Shown piece by piece: positions 54,904-63,136 of a stretch of DNA of 64,000 nt. The notes below the pieces were generated by a model. That model saw nothing but the letters and a program-made list of their open reading frames with translations, searched no databases and had not been told where the DNA came from. This DNA comes from Enterocloster aldenensis (GTDB lineage: Bacteria > Bacillota > Clostridia > Lachnospirales > Lachnospiraceae), in contig NZ_QVEX01000001.1 in assembly GCF_003434055.1 (NCBI RefSeq), forward strand, positions 807,824-871,823, written 5' to 3'. Every line of letters starts with the position of its first letter. Position 1 is the stretch's first letter. Position numbers and translations under genes: made by a program.

Positions 54904-55428
54904 TCAGTCCTGCATAAGATAACCTTTTTTATCCAGCGCTTCCTCAATAAGATCCAGATTCCGTTCCCCAACCGCGGCAACGGTGTGGTAATGGCAGCCG
55001 CCTGTCAGGGCTTTTAACGGCTGGTCATGGGACTGTTCCATCTGCGCCACGAACTCAGACGCATCCAGACGGTTATTGATGATCAAATCCACGGTTATGT
55101 GCCCGTAAAGTCCATGTTCCACTGATACATCCAGAACCCTTCCCCCGTAATCCACAATGGTCTGCAGTTCATCCAGGGTATCCTCCGTGCCATGGTTCAC
55201 CCGCAATACCCGCATATATTCCCTGCTGTCCTTGTCAGGGCTGTGAAGGATGTATCCTTTATAAGTTGACATGATTTCCTTATTATCCGCCCTTAAAAGA
55301 GCAATATCCTGTACAATCACCTGCCTGCTGACCCCCAGTTTCCCTGCCAGTTCGGTTCCCGATACAGGAGTTGTCCTGTTGTTCAGTATCTCCAGGATAT
55401 TCATCCTGCGCATTTCGCCGTCCGTCAT
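54904..55428 (-). CDS. niaR: NiaR-type transcriptional repressor (HTH + 3H domain)
   Basis: A 174-residue repressor with an N-terminal HTH_11 winged helix (RRMNILEILNNRTTPVSGTELAGKLGVSRQVIVQDIALLR, residues about 7-46) and a C-terminal 3H domain with the three conserved His in the pattern VEHGLYGHITVDL and GGCHYHTVAA. NiaR binds niacin (with metal) and represses NAD-precursor genes. ATG 55428 with AGGGAG was chosen over 55515. It starts 4 nt after the EcfA gene and is last in the ECF operon. Confidence 0.85.
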   Translation of the reverse strand: MTDGEMRRMNILEILNNRTTPVSGTELAGKLGVSRQVIVQDIALLRADNKEIMSTYKGYILHSPDKDSREYMRVLRVNHGTEDTLDELQTIVDYGGRVLDVSVEHGLYGHITVDLIINNRLDASEFVAQMEQSHDQPLKALTGGCHYHTVAAVGERNLDLIEEALDKKGYLMQD

Positions 55429-55432
55429 CCTT

Positions 55433-57226
55433 CTACTCCCTGCCTTCCTGTCTGCCTTCCGTGTTTGCGCATCTGCAGTATGCGCCGTGGATTCCGCGGC
55501 ATGTGCTTCCGGCATGTGCTTCCGCCATATCCTCCGCAGCTTCCGCCATATCCTCCACCGTCAAAAAGCTCCCCTCATACCCCAGGCAGCTGCACAGCCT
55601 TGCCACATGGGGCTGTTCCAGTCTTGCCTCTCTCAAGGCGTCCATTTCATAGTACGTCTGGTCCTTTGGTCCGTCAGCCAGGACACGGCCATGGGCCATC
55701 ACGATAATCCGTTCAAAATACGAGGCCGCAAAATCCATGTCGTGCAGGATAGCCAGGACCGTTTTCCCCTCCCGGGCCAGCTTCCTCACAATACTTCCCA
55801 GCCGTCTGCGCCCTTGTGCATCCTGCGCAATGGTGGGCTCATCCAGGATCAGCACCTGCGGTTCCATGGCAAGCACGGATGCGATGGCCACCATTTTCCT
55901 GTCCGCCAGATCCAGGTCATAGGGATTCTCGCCCTGCACCGCCGACAGTCCTACTATCTCCAATGCCTGGACCGCGCGCTTCCTGGAATCAGCCTTACCC
56001 ATCCCCAGGTTTACCGGTCCCACCATGACCTCGTCCAGCACGCGGTTCTTAAATATCTGGTCATCCGGATTCTGGAACACGTACCCGACCCGGCCCGCCA
56101 GACCGGCCACGGTTTTACCGCCCATGTCCTCTCCCTGAAGCAGGATCCGTCCGCTGTCAGGTTTGAGAAGCCCTTTCAGCAGCTTGACAAGGGTGGTCTT
56201 TCCCGCGCCGTTCTGCCCTATGATGGCGGTTGGCCGCTGGTCCAGTTCCAGGTCCAGCGCCTTGATGACCGGTCGGTCTTTGGCGTAGGAAAATCCCAGG
56301 TCCTGTATGGAGAACATGGGGACGGGGCAAGGTATTCCTTTTATATTGCTTCCTGCATTGTCATCCCTTTTGACTGTGCGGCACAGCTTTCCCGGAAACC
56401 GTTCCCGCACCGCCTGGGTCTGATCCAGTGTCACAGGATAACAATCCCCGTATTTCACGGAAAATACCCTTGCCGCCTGTGTATACACAGGTGGTTCAAT
56501 ACCGAACGCCTCCAGGTCCTCCCTGGCAAATATATGCTCCGGGCTGTCATATGCAACCTGTTTTCCCTCATGCAGCAACAGCAGACGGCTGCAGTAAGCT
56601 GCCAGCTTTTCCATCTTGTGCTCCACCATGATGATGGTAATTCCCGACCCGGCCAGGCGGTCCACCACCCGGAACACTTCCTCGCTGCCCTGGGGATCCA
56701 GCTGGGAGGTAGGTTCGTCTAACACCAGTACTTCCGGCTCCATGGCCAGGATGCTGGCAATGGCCACCCTCTGAATCTGGCCGCCTGATAAATCGAATGG
56801 GTTGCGTTCCCTGTATGGGCTGATTTCCAGCAGTTCCAGGCTGCGCTCCACCCGCTTAAGGATTTCCTCCCTGGGCACGCCCAGGTTCTGCAGCCCGAAT
56901 GCCACCTCTCCAAACACAGTGTCCCTTGCCCCGGAAAGCTGGTTAAAGGGATTCTGGAACACCAGTCCTACCTTCTTACAGAGTACGGATACAGGTGTAC
57001 TGGAAGCTTCCATGCCGTCAATCATGACCTGCCCCCCGTATGCGCCGCCAAACATGCCTGGCACCAGTCCCATGAAGGCCTGGCACAAGGTGCTCTTCCC
57101 TGCTTTATTTTTACCCAGTATCCCGATGAACTCGCCTTTCTCCACATTAAACCCCAGCCCGTCAAGGGCCAGCTTCTCCGTACGGGGATACCTGTATTTC
57201 AGATTCCTAACCTCAATAAATGACAT
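55433..57226 (-). CDS. ECF transporter duplicated ATPase (fused EcfA-EcfA')
   Basis: A 597-residue protein with two ABC ATPase domains. First (about 1-240): Walker A GILGKNKAGKSTLCQAFMG, signature DLSGGQIQRVAIASILAM, Walker B VLVLDEPTSQLDP. Second (about 300-520): Walker A IIGQNGAGKTTLVKLLKGL, LADRKMVAIASVLAMEP in place of a clean LSGGQ, VLILDEPTIAQD. The second signature DLADRKMVAIA is degenerate. The tail has EDMAEAAEDMAEAHA repeats and Cys, overlapping the repressor start region. ATG 57226 follows GGAGGG and overlaps ecfT by 14 nt. Confidence 0.88.
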   Translation of the reverse strand: MSFIEVRNLKYRYPRTEKLALDGLGFNVEKGEFIGILGKNKAGKSTLCQAFMGLVPGMFGGAYGGQVMIDGMEASSTPVSVLCKKVGLVFQNPFNQLSGARDTVFGEVAFGLQNLGVPREEILKRVERSLELLEISPYRERNPFDLSGGQIQRVAIASILAMEPEVLVLDEPTSQLDPQGSEEVFRVVDRLAGSGITIIMVEHKMEKLAAYCSRLLLLHEGKQVAYDSPEHIFAREDLEAFGIEPPVYTQAARVFSVKYGDCYPVTLDQTQAVRERFPGKLCRTVKRDDNAGSNIKGIPCPVPMFSIQDLGFSYAKDRPVIKALDLELDQRPTAIIGQNGAGKTTLVKLLKGLLKPDSGRILLQGEDMGGKTVAGLAGRVGYVFQNPDDQIFKNRVLDEVMVGPVNLGMGKADSRKRAVQALEIVGLSAVQGENPYDLDLADRKMVAIASVLAMEPQVLILDEPTIAQDAQGRRRLGSIVRKLAREGKTVLAILHDMDFAASYFERIIVMAHGRVLADGPKDQTYYEMDALREARLEQPHVARLCSCLGYEGSFLTVEDMAEAAEDMAEAHAGSTCRGIHGAYCRCANTEGRQEGRE

Positions 57227-57989
57227 GGACTGCCCTCCATCCAACGGCGCATACAATGAAAAGGACCATGGCTGCCATGAAAAGCCTGTCCCCTCTTCCC
57301 ATCTTCCCGTCCGTCAGGAACGTCTTTTTTTCTTTTGAATCAAATCCCCTGACCTCCAGGGCAATGGCCCTTTCCCTTGTATTAATCAGGGAACTGCTGA
57401 CTACCGGCACAATCAGCGGAATGAAGGCCTTAGCCCTTACAAACAGGTTCCCCTCCATCTCCATCCCCCTGCTTCTCTGGGCGTCCATGATGGTGTTCAT
57501 GGTCCCCATCATCTGGGGGATGATCTGGAATACGGAACTGATCATATATCCAAACCTGGGCGGAAATCCAATCTGCTCCAGGTCATCCACCAGTTCGGCC
57601 GGCTTGGTGGACAGCACAAACACGGAAAACGCCAGCAGCATGTTCAGTATGTTCAACCCGATACCCGCCGCGTACCGGATGCCTTCCCGGTAGAATTGGA
57701 GCGGCCCCAGGGCAAAGAGCACATTCTGGTTGGCCCGGTTGAACAGACCGTGGATCAGGAACACCGTTGCAATGATGGTAAAGGAAAATGCAATCAGCGG
57801 AAAGACCCTGGCTGCAATCTTCCCGCCGGCCAGAAGGCACAGGCTGACCCCGATGGATACCATGAACATCCAAAGGGATCCTGCAATCAAAGGAACGCTG
57901 ACCGCGGCCAGGATATAGGTTAGTTTTGCAAATGGATGGAGCCTTGTCAGGTATGTATCCTGCTCCACATAAAGGCTTATGTTCTTCAT
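57213..57989 (-). CDS. ecfT: ECF transporter transmembrane component EcfT
   Basis: A 258-residue protein with about five to six membrane helices, an N-terminal DTYLTRLHPFAKL signature, and the cytoplasmic coupling helices ending in the ERAIALEVRGFDSKEKKTF motif (Ala-x-x-x-Arg-Gly type) that contacts the ATPases. It links the S component to EcfA. It is 36 nt downstream of the S-component gene. GGGAGGG precedes ATG 57989 at a longer distance. Confidence 0.9.
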   Translation of the reverse strand: MKNISLYVEQDTYLTRLHPFAKLTYILAAVSVPLIAGSLWMFMVSIGVSLCLLAGGKIAARVFPLIAFSFTIIATVFLIHGLFNRANQNVLFALGPLQFYREGIRYAAGIGLNILNMLLAFSVFVLSTKPAELVDDLEQIGFPPRFGYMISSVFQIIPQMMGTMNTIMDAQRSRGMEMEGNLFVRAKAFIPLIVPVVSSSLINTRERAIALEVRGFDSKEKKTFLTDGKMGRGDRLFMAAMVLFIVCAVGWRAVHVIY

Positions 57990-58025
57990 ACCGGCACCCT
58001 TTCCCTCCTTATCCCATCCCTGCGG

Positions 58026-58628
58026 TCAGTCCAGCCGCTCCACCTTATTATCCACATCATACATGGACGTAAGCTTGCCTGGCAGGCCCTTTACAATGGC
58101 GTATACCACAAGGATGGTAATCAGCTTGTCCGGCACATCCACCACCACTTCATCCAGAAGCGATCCAAGGAATACCGGCATCCGGGATGCCTGGGACCAT
58201 GCAAATACAGCATCCCCCCATACATTGCCCGTGGTTCCGCCCCAGAAAATGATGTTAAGGGGCGTGGAAATCACCACCGCGGTCAATCCTGCCACGCAGG
58301 CCGAAAGGATTGCCCCCGGCAGCTTTTCCATCTGTCCCAGCCGCGCCATGATTCCAACTGCCACGCCGATTCCAAGGCTGGTCAGGGCGTATACAAGCGT
58401 AATGGTATCCCCGGTGGTAAAGCCGTAAATCAGGTTATTGGCAGCGCCGCACACAGCGCCGATGATTGGCCCGCCAAGGACAGCGCCAATACAGGTTCCG
58501 ATGGAATCCAGCCACAGCGGCAGCTTCAGCACGGATGCAAACAGCTTACCAAGATAATTAATCCCGATACATGCCGGGATCAGGACAACACAGGCTGCGT
58601 TAAACTTTGTCTTAAATAAATGGTTCAT
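58026..58628 (-). CDS. ECF transporter S component, probably niacin-type
   Basis: A 200-residue membrane protein with five to six helices (LWLDSIGTCIGAVLGGPIIGAVCGAANNLIYGF, GIMARLGQMEKLPGAILSACVAGLTAVVI). It binds a small vitamin-like ligand for the EcfT/EcfA energiser that follows. The niacin assignment rests on the co-encoded NiaR-type repressor and the operator upstream, not on the sequence itself. ATG 58628 with GGGAGG is preferred to TTG 58634. Confidence 0.78.
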   Translation of the reverse strand: MNHLFKTKFNAACVVLIPACIGINYLGKLFASVLKLPLWLDSIGTCIGAVLGGPIIGAVCGAANNLIYGFTTGDTITLVYALTSLGIGVAVGIMARLGQMEKLPGAILSACVAGLTAVVISTPLNIIFWGGTTGNVWGDAVFAWSQASRMPVFLGSLLDEVVVDVPDKLITILVVYAIVKGLPGKLTSMYDVDNKVERLD

Positions 58629-58662
58629 ACTCAATCCTCCCTGGTTTTATACTATCCAGAGG

Positions 58663-58717
58663 ATTTTAACGCAAATATACTGTCTTGTCAACCAAATGTC
58701 AGCTGACAAGACAGTAT
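58663..58717 (-). promoter_or_regulatory. Promoter and inverted-repeat operator of the ECF operon
   Basis: On the minus strand TTGACA (58686-58691), 17 nt, TAAAAT (58663-58668). A perfect 14-bp inverted repeat, ATACTGTCTTGTCA (58677-58690) and TGACAAGACAGTAT (58704-58717), spaced by 13 bp, overlaps the -35. The TGTCTTG half-site recalls known NiaR sites. The repressor gene is in the same operon, so autoregulation by niacin is expected. Confidence 0.78.
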
Positions 58718-58737
58718 CCTTTCCTGGTGCCGCGGAA

Positions 58738-60123
58738 TCAGTCTATCCCTTCCCCATCCAGCTGTCCCCTCTTATCCGTGTAGCTGGTATGCAGCATCTT
58801 CTCAGCCAGTTCACTTAAGGGTTTTCCATAGAATTCACTGTACAGCGCCTTAATCTCCTGGTTTTCATGGCTCAGGCGTACCTTCATGGCGCCGTCCCTC
58901 TTATAGAGGCTGTCAATCCGCTTCTGCCGCAGTGCATCCCCTTCAAACTTCTTATCCTTGGGCTGTCCGCCTCCGCCGATGCATCCGCCCGGACAGGTCA
59001 TGACCTCCACAAAATGATACTGCTTTTCCCCATCCTTCATGCGCTCCAGGAACCGGCGCAGGCTGGCGGTTCCATATACCACTGCAACATTTACCGTCCT
59101 ATCGCCCACCTGCAGGCTGGCCTCCTTTACTGCTTCCATCCCCCGTACAGGCTCTAACCGGTAAAGCACTGCAGGCGCCTTATCCCCGGTCATATACTCA
59201 TAGGCCGTGCGCAGGGCCGCCTCCATCACCCCGCCCGTATTGCCGAAAATGACGCCGGCGCCGGAGCCCTGGCCCATGAGCCTGTCATAATCAGAATCCT
59301 CCAGGGCCGCAAAATCAATGCCCTTCATCCTGGCCCACTGGGCCAGTTCCCTGGTGGTGATTACATAGTCCATATCCCGCATGTCCTCAATACCAAGATA
59401 CTGTCCGGCCGCATTCATCTCCTGCCTGCGGATTTCATACTTCTTGGCCGTACACGGGGTAACTGCCACGTTCACGATCCGCTTCGGGTCAATACCCATT
59501 TTCTGTGCAAAATAAGTTTTAATGGTAGGTCCCTGCATACCGATCGGGCTCTTGGCCGAAGAGATATGGGGGAGCATTTCCGGATAATAGATTTCCGCAA
59601 ACTTCACCCATGCAGGGCAGCAGCTGGTAAACTGGGGCAGCGGCCTGTTTCCCTCTGTAATACGTCCAATCAGCTCACTGGCCTCTTCCATGATGGTCAG
59701 GTCCGCCGCAAAGTTGGTATCCAGCACATAATCCGCGCCCAGCGCACGCAGCAGCGCCACCATCCTGCCCTGGACAAAGCTGCCGTCCTCCATGCCGAAT
59801 TCTTCTCCCAGCGCAGCGCGCACAGAAGGTGAGGTAGATACAACCACCACCTTTTCCGGGTCCATGATCTCAGCAGCCACCATGCCGTATTCAGGCTGTT
59901 CCCGGATGCTCTCCACCGGACAGACATTGGCGCACTGCCCGCAGTTGATGCAGATGGCCCTGTCCCCTGTCCTTAACAGGTCATATGTCCCCAGGACGCC
60001 GATGTAATCCCGGCACATGTCGCGGCATTGCCCGCACTTGATGCATCTGGATTCCTCCCTGAATATGGAAACATTCTCCTTGTCAATGGGTACCCTTACT
60101 TCCGGCGATAAATGTTTACTCAT
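58738..60123 (-). CDS. [FeFe] hydrogenase, monomeric, group-B-like
   Basis: A 461-residue hydrogenase. N-terminal 2[4Fe-4S] ferredoxin domain: CIKCGQCRDMCRDY and CINCGQCANVCPVE. H-cluster motifs: TSCCPAW, VTPCTAKKYE and MTCPGGCIGGGGQP, each with the expected Cys. The Ala in TSCCPAW and the Thr before PCTAKK (instead of Met) are features I associate with group B enzymes rather than the well-studied group A. A C-terminal HTSYTDKR-type tail follows. It interconverts protons and H2. GAGG precedes ATG 60123. No maturase genes are adjacent. Confidence 0.88.
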   Translation of the reverse strand: MSKHLSPEVRVPIDKENVSIFREESRCIKCGQCRDMCRDYIGVLGTYDLLRTGDRAICINCGQCANVCPVESIREQPEYGMVAAEIMDPEKVVVVSTSPSVRAALGEEFGMEDGSFVQGRMVALLRALGADYVLDTNFAADLTIMEEASELIGRITEGNRPLPQFTSCCPAWVKFAEIYYPEMLPHISSAKSPIGMQGPTIKTYFAQKMGIDPKRIVNVAVTPCTAKKYEIRRQEMNAAGQYLGIEDMRDMDYVITTRELAQWARMKGIDFAALEDSDYDRLMGQGSGAGVIFGNTGGVMEAALRTAYEYMTGDKAPAVLYRLEPVRGMEAVKEASLQVGDRTVNVAVVYGTASLRRFLERMKDGEKQYHFVEVMTCPGGCIGGGGQPKDKKFEGDALRQKRIDSLYKRDGAMKVRLSHENQEIKALYSEFYGKPLSELAEKMLHTSYTDKRGQLDGEGID

Positions 60124-60254
60124 AGCTTTTACCTCACACTTTCTCTGTTGTATTATTGGTGGTAATTCCATATAATCCTAATATTAATAATAATTACTAT
60201 TATTGTATTTGTCAACCACTTTTGCCGTCTTTTTACATCTGCTCCCCAAAAAAA

Positions 60255-60299
60255 AGTGTCCTGGCCGGGCAATAAAAACAATTGCCAAGCCAGGACACT
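60255..60299 (-). terminator. Terminator after the LysR gene at 60306-61181
   Basis: AGTGTCCTGGC (60255-60265) pairs with GCCAGGACACT (60289-60299). On the minus strand a run of eight T follows. Confidence 0.85.
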
Positions 60300-60305
60300 C
60301 CAATC

Positions 60306-61181
60306 CTATTGCAGCTCCCTGCAGATTTCCCTGTAAACATCCCCGTATATGCTGCCTTTGTTCCATATAAAAGCAAAATCATGCTCCATCTGGAAATCCC
60401 TCAGATGCAGTTCCCGGATCCTGCCGTCCTCAATCCCCTCCTCCACCGCGGTCCTGTAAAGGAAGGTGACGCCCGCGTCCTTTTCCAGCAGCTGAAGGAT
60501 TACATGCATGCTGCCGATTTCAGTCATATGGGAAAAATCCGTCAGACGGATATTCTTTATCTCCAGGTTCTTTTCCAGTATATCCCTTGTCCCTGACCCA
60601 GGCTCCCGAATCAGGAGATGCTCCCCCAAAAGATCCTTAAGCTGTTCCGGTTCCCGCTTAAACCGGTGACAGGAAGCGCACACCGGGATGAACGGCTCGG
60701 TCCGGTATACCAGTGAATCATAGATACGCTCATCATAATACCCTTCCACCATGGCAAACTGGATATCCCCATTTGAAAGCTTATGGAGAAGCTCGTCCGT
60801 ATTGCCGATGGATACCCGGATATCCGCGTCCGGATGCCGGTGTATGTAGGAAGCCAGGGGCGTGGATATGACCGATTCACCAATGGTCCTTGTTGTCCCA
60901 AACCGCAAGGTAGGCGCCTGTTCCGGCACACAGGAAAGAAGTTCCTTTAAATAGGCCTCATCATTCTTCAGCGTGGTGGCTGCCTGGAGCAGTCTTTCAC
61001 CTGCTGGCGAAAGATGCACCTTCTTCCCCTCACTGACAAACAGCCTGACTCCGTAAAGCGTTTCCAGATACCGTATATGCTGCGAAACAGCCGGCTGGGT
61101 AATGTGCAGCTCTTCAGCAGCCTTGGTATAGTTCATATGCCTGCACACGGCAAGAAATGTGTGAACCCTGAAATCCAGCAT
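60306..61181 (-). CDS. LysR-family regulator (CysL-like)
   Basis: A 291-residue regulator with HTH FLAVCRHMNYTKAAEELHITQPAVSQHIRYLE (residues about 9-40) and a periplasmic-binding-like effector domain. AAAGGGG precedes ATG 61181. It is divergent from the YeiH-like transporter gene with 169 bp between. LysR/YeiH pairs are common and the regulator usually controls the transporter. The effector is unknown; sulfur metabolism is a possible link by analogy. Confidence 0.88.
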   Translation of the reverse strand: MLDFRVHTFLAVCRHMNYTKAAEELHITQPAVSQHIRYLETLYGVRLFVSEGKKVHLSPAGERLLQAATTLKNDEAYLKELLSCVPEQAPTLRFGTTRTIGESVISTPLASYIHRHPDADIRVSIGNTDELLHKLSNGDIQFAMVEGYYDERIYDSLVYRTEPFIPVCASCHRFKREPEQLKDLLGEHLLIREPGSGTRDILEKNLEIKNIRLTDFSHMTEIGSMHVILQLLEKDAGVTFLYRTAVEEGIEDGRIRELHLRDFQMEHDFAFIWNKGSIYGDVYREICRELQ

Positions 61182-61350
61182 GATCCAAATCCCCTTTATC
61201 CATCTATATTCCCAAACAAAAGCTTATACCCTATCATAACATAACTTTATCAAAATATAAATATATATAATTTTACTTTATGCTTTCCATAAGTTACCAT
61301 GTATTCCAGGTTACACCAATCTATACTGATATTTTTAGGAGGAAAAAGGA

Positions 61351-62391
61351 ATGATAGGTTTGAAACAAAAATGGAAGGGACTGGTCCTGTGCCTGGCCAT
61401 CGCACTGCCGTCCTGGTTTTTAGGGAAAATATTCCCCATTGTGGGAGGCGCCGTGATTGCAATCCTTGCGGGCATGGTCCTCACAGGATTCATCCGGCAC
61501 AAGGAACATCTGGAACCGGGAATCAAATTTACATCAAAGAAAATACTTCAATGGGCCGTCATACTTCTTGGCTTTGGGATGAATCTGAGCGTTGTCCTGG
61601 AAACGGGCAAACAGTCCCTGCCAATCATAATCTCCACCATTACAACCTCCCTGATCATTGCATATGTCTTACATAAAGCCATGAATATACCATCTAAGAT
61701 ATCCACCCTGGTGGGCGTGGGCTCCTCCATCTGCGGGGGTTCCGCCATTGCGGCCACTGCCCCGGTCATTGACGCTGACGATGAGGAGGTTGCACAGGCA
61801 ATTTCCGTTATCTTCTTCTTTAATGTGCTGGCGGCAATCCTGTTCCCGTCCTTTGGGAAAATGCTGGGATTCGACACCCTGTCCGGCAATGCCTTCGGCG
61901 TATTCGCAGGCACTGCCATCAACGATACCTCATCCGTAACAGCTGCCGCATCTACCTGGGACGGCATGTGGAACCTTGGCTCCGCCACCCTGGACAAAGC
62001 AGTTACCGTAAAGCTTACCAGGACCCTGGCCATCATCCCCATCACCCTGTTCCTGGCCTTCATCAGGACCAGGAACGAAGAAAAATACGACAGGGCCCAG
62101 GGACAGTCCGTAAGTTTCAAGGATATATTCCCATTCTTCATCCTTTACTTCATGGCTGCTTCCATCCTCACCACCATCGCCCTTAAGGCCGGTGTGCCCA
62201 TGTCCTTTTTCCAGCCCATCAAGGAACTGAGCAAATTCTTCATTGTACTGGCCATGGCTGCCATCGGCCTCAACACCAACCTGGTAAAACTCATAAAGAC
62301 CGGCGGGAAGCCGATCTTCATGGGCGCCTGCTGCTGGGCAGGCATCACAGCCGTGAGCCTGTTGCTCCAGAGCGTATTGGGAATCTGGTAA
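61351..62391 (+). CDS. yeiH: YeiH-family putative sulfate exporter
   Basis: A 346-residue membrane protein with about ten helices. UPF0324 family features: [60 protein letters not shown] and [20 protein letters not shown]. Members are thought to export sulfate or related anions, though evidence is limited. AGGAGGAA precedes ATG 61351. It is divergent from the LysR gene. The hypothetical coiled-coil gene converges on its 3' end with a 6-nt gap. Confidence 0.85.
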   Translation: MIGLKQKWKGLVLCLAIALPSWFLGKIFPIVGGAVIAILAGMVLTGFIRHKEHLEPGIKFTSKKILQWAVILLGFGMNLSVVLETGKQSLPIIISTITTSLIIAYVLHKAMNIPSKISTLVGVGSSICGGSAIAATAPVIDADDEEVAQAISVIFFFNVLAAILFPSFGKMLGFDTLSGNAFGVFAGTAINDTSSVTAAASTWDGMWNLGSATLDKAVTVKLTRTLAIIPITLFLAFIRTRNEEKYDRAQGQSVSFKDIFPFFILYFMAASILTTIALKAGVPMSFFQPIKELSKFFIVLAMAAIGLNTNLVKLIKTGGKPIFMGACCWAGITAVSLLLQSVLGIW

Positions 62392-62397
62392 ATATGT

Positions 62398-63030
62398 TCA
62401 TGAATACTGCGCATGGCTGCGCCGGTAAGAATCATTATCCTTCATCTGGAGTTCGCGCTCAGTCTGCTGCAGCTGCGTCTCCAGCCTTTTTTTCTCCTCC
62501 GGGCCGTCGGACCGGGCGAGCTTCTGTTCCAGTTCTTTTTTCTTTTTCCTCAGCTCCCTGATTTCCCTGTCCACCTTATCTGTGTTGGTTGTGCATTCTT
62601 CTGTTTTTTCTGACTTCTCAGGGGAAGCGGAAGCACGCTTTTCCTCCGCTCCCTCAGGAGGACCAGATGCATGCTTTTCCTCCGCCCCCTCAGGGGAGCC
62701 GGAAGCACGCCTTTCCTCCGTTCTCCCTTCCGCCAGGACATTCCTGCCTGCATCCTGCCTGCCCGGGTCATCAAACCGGATTCCCGGCTCCCCGTTCCCA
62801 TCAGCAGCAGGGCAATAGATGTCTGTCCTGGCAGGCGCATCCCCATGGACGTATACATCCCTGCGGACAGGCGGAATCCTGTTTTCCTGGCCACCCCCTT
62901 CATTTTTCCCCTTTGCCTTTTCCACCGCTTCCATCTGCCTGGCCCGGCCTGTCCCTATGTCCCCTGATCCGGCGGTCATGGAAAATGTATGCATGCCTGG
63001 CCTGATTCCCATGTCTGTTGTCATACCCAT
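62398..63030 (-). CDS. Coiled-coil hypothetical protein (FlxA-like)
   Basis: A 210-residue protein with no signal peptide. The N-terminus has Gly/Met-rich MGMTTDMGIRPGM; the centre (about 105-140) has 12-residue repeats of the form GAEEKHASGPPE; the C-terminus (about 150-205) is a charged coiled coil, REIRELRKKKKELEQKLA and KKRLETQLQQTERELQ, ending DNDSYRRSHAQYS. That ending is like small FlxA-type proteins of Lachnospiraceae, seen from memory. AGGAGGAA precedes ATG 63030. Function unknown. Confidence 0.65.
   Translation of the reverse strand: MGMTTDMGIRPGMHTFSMTAGSGDIGTGRARQMEAVEKAKGKNEGGGQENRIPPVRRDVYVHGDAPARTDIYCPAADGNGEPGIRFDDPGRQDAGRNVLAEGRTEERRASGSPEGAEEKHASGPPEGAEEKRASASPEKSEKTEECTTNTDKVDREIRELRKKKKELEQKLARSDGPEEKKRLETQLQQTERELQMKDNDSYRRSHAQYS
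62633..62720. repeat. 36-bp tandem repeat in the coiled-coil gene
   Basis: About 2.4 copies of a 36-bp unit beginning GCACGCTTTTCCTCCG, encoding the 12-residue GAEEKRAS repeats of the host protein. Confidence 0.75.
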
Positions 63031-63136
63031 GCGTTTATTCCTCCTGTCCCTGACAAAGCCTTCATCACCAGCGCCCTCCGGCGCCGGGACCTTCGCTGTA
63101 TTTCACCCTGGATTGTAGTCCTCCCATTCCTGCATT

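Noticed and set aside
55271..56722. A 483-codon plus-strand open frame
   Set aside because: Antisense to the double ECF ATPase, rich in His, Pro and Gln, no ribosome site and no recognisable domain.
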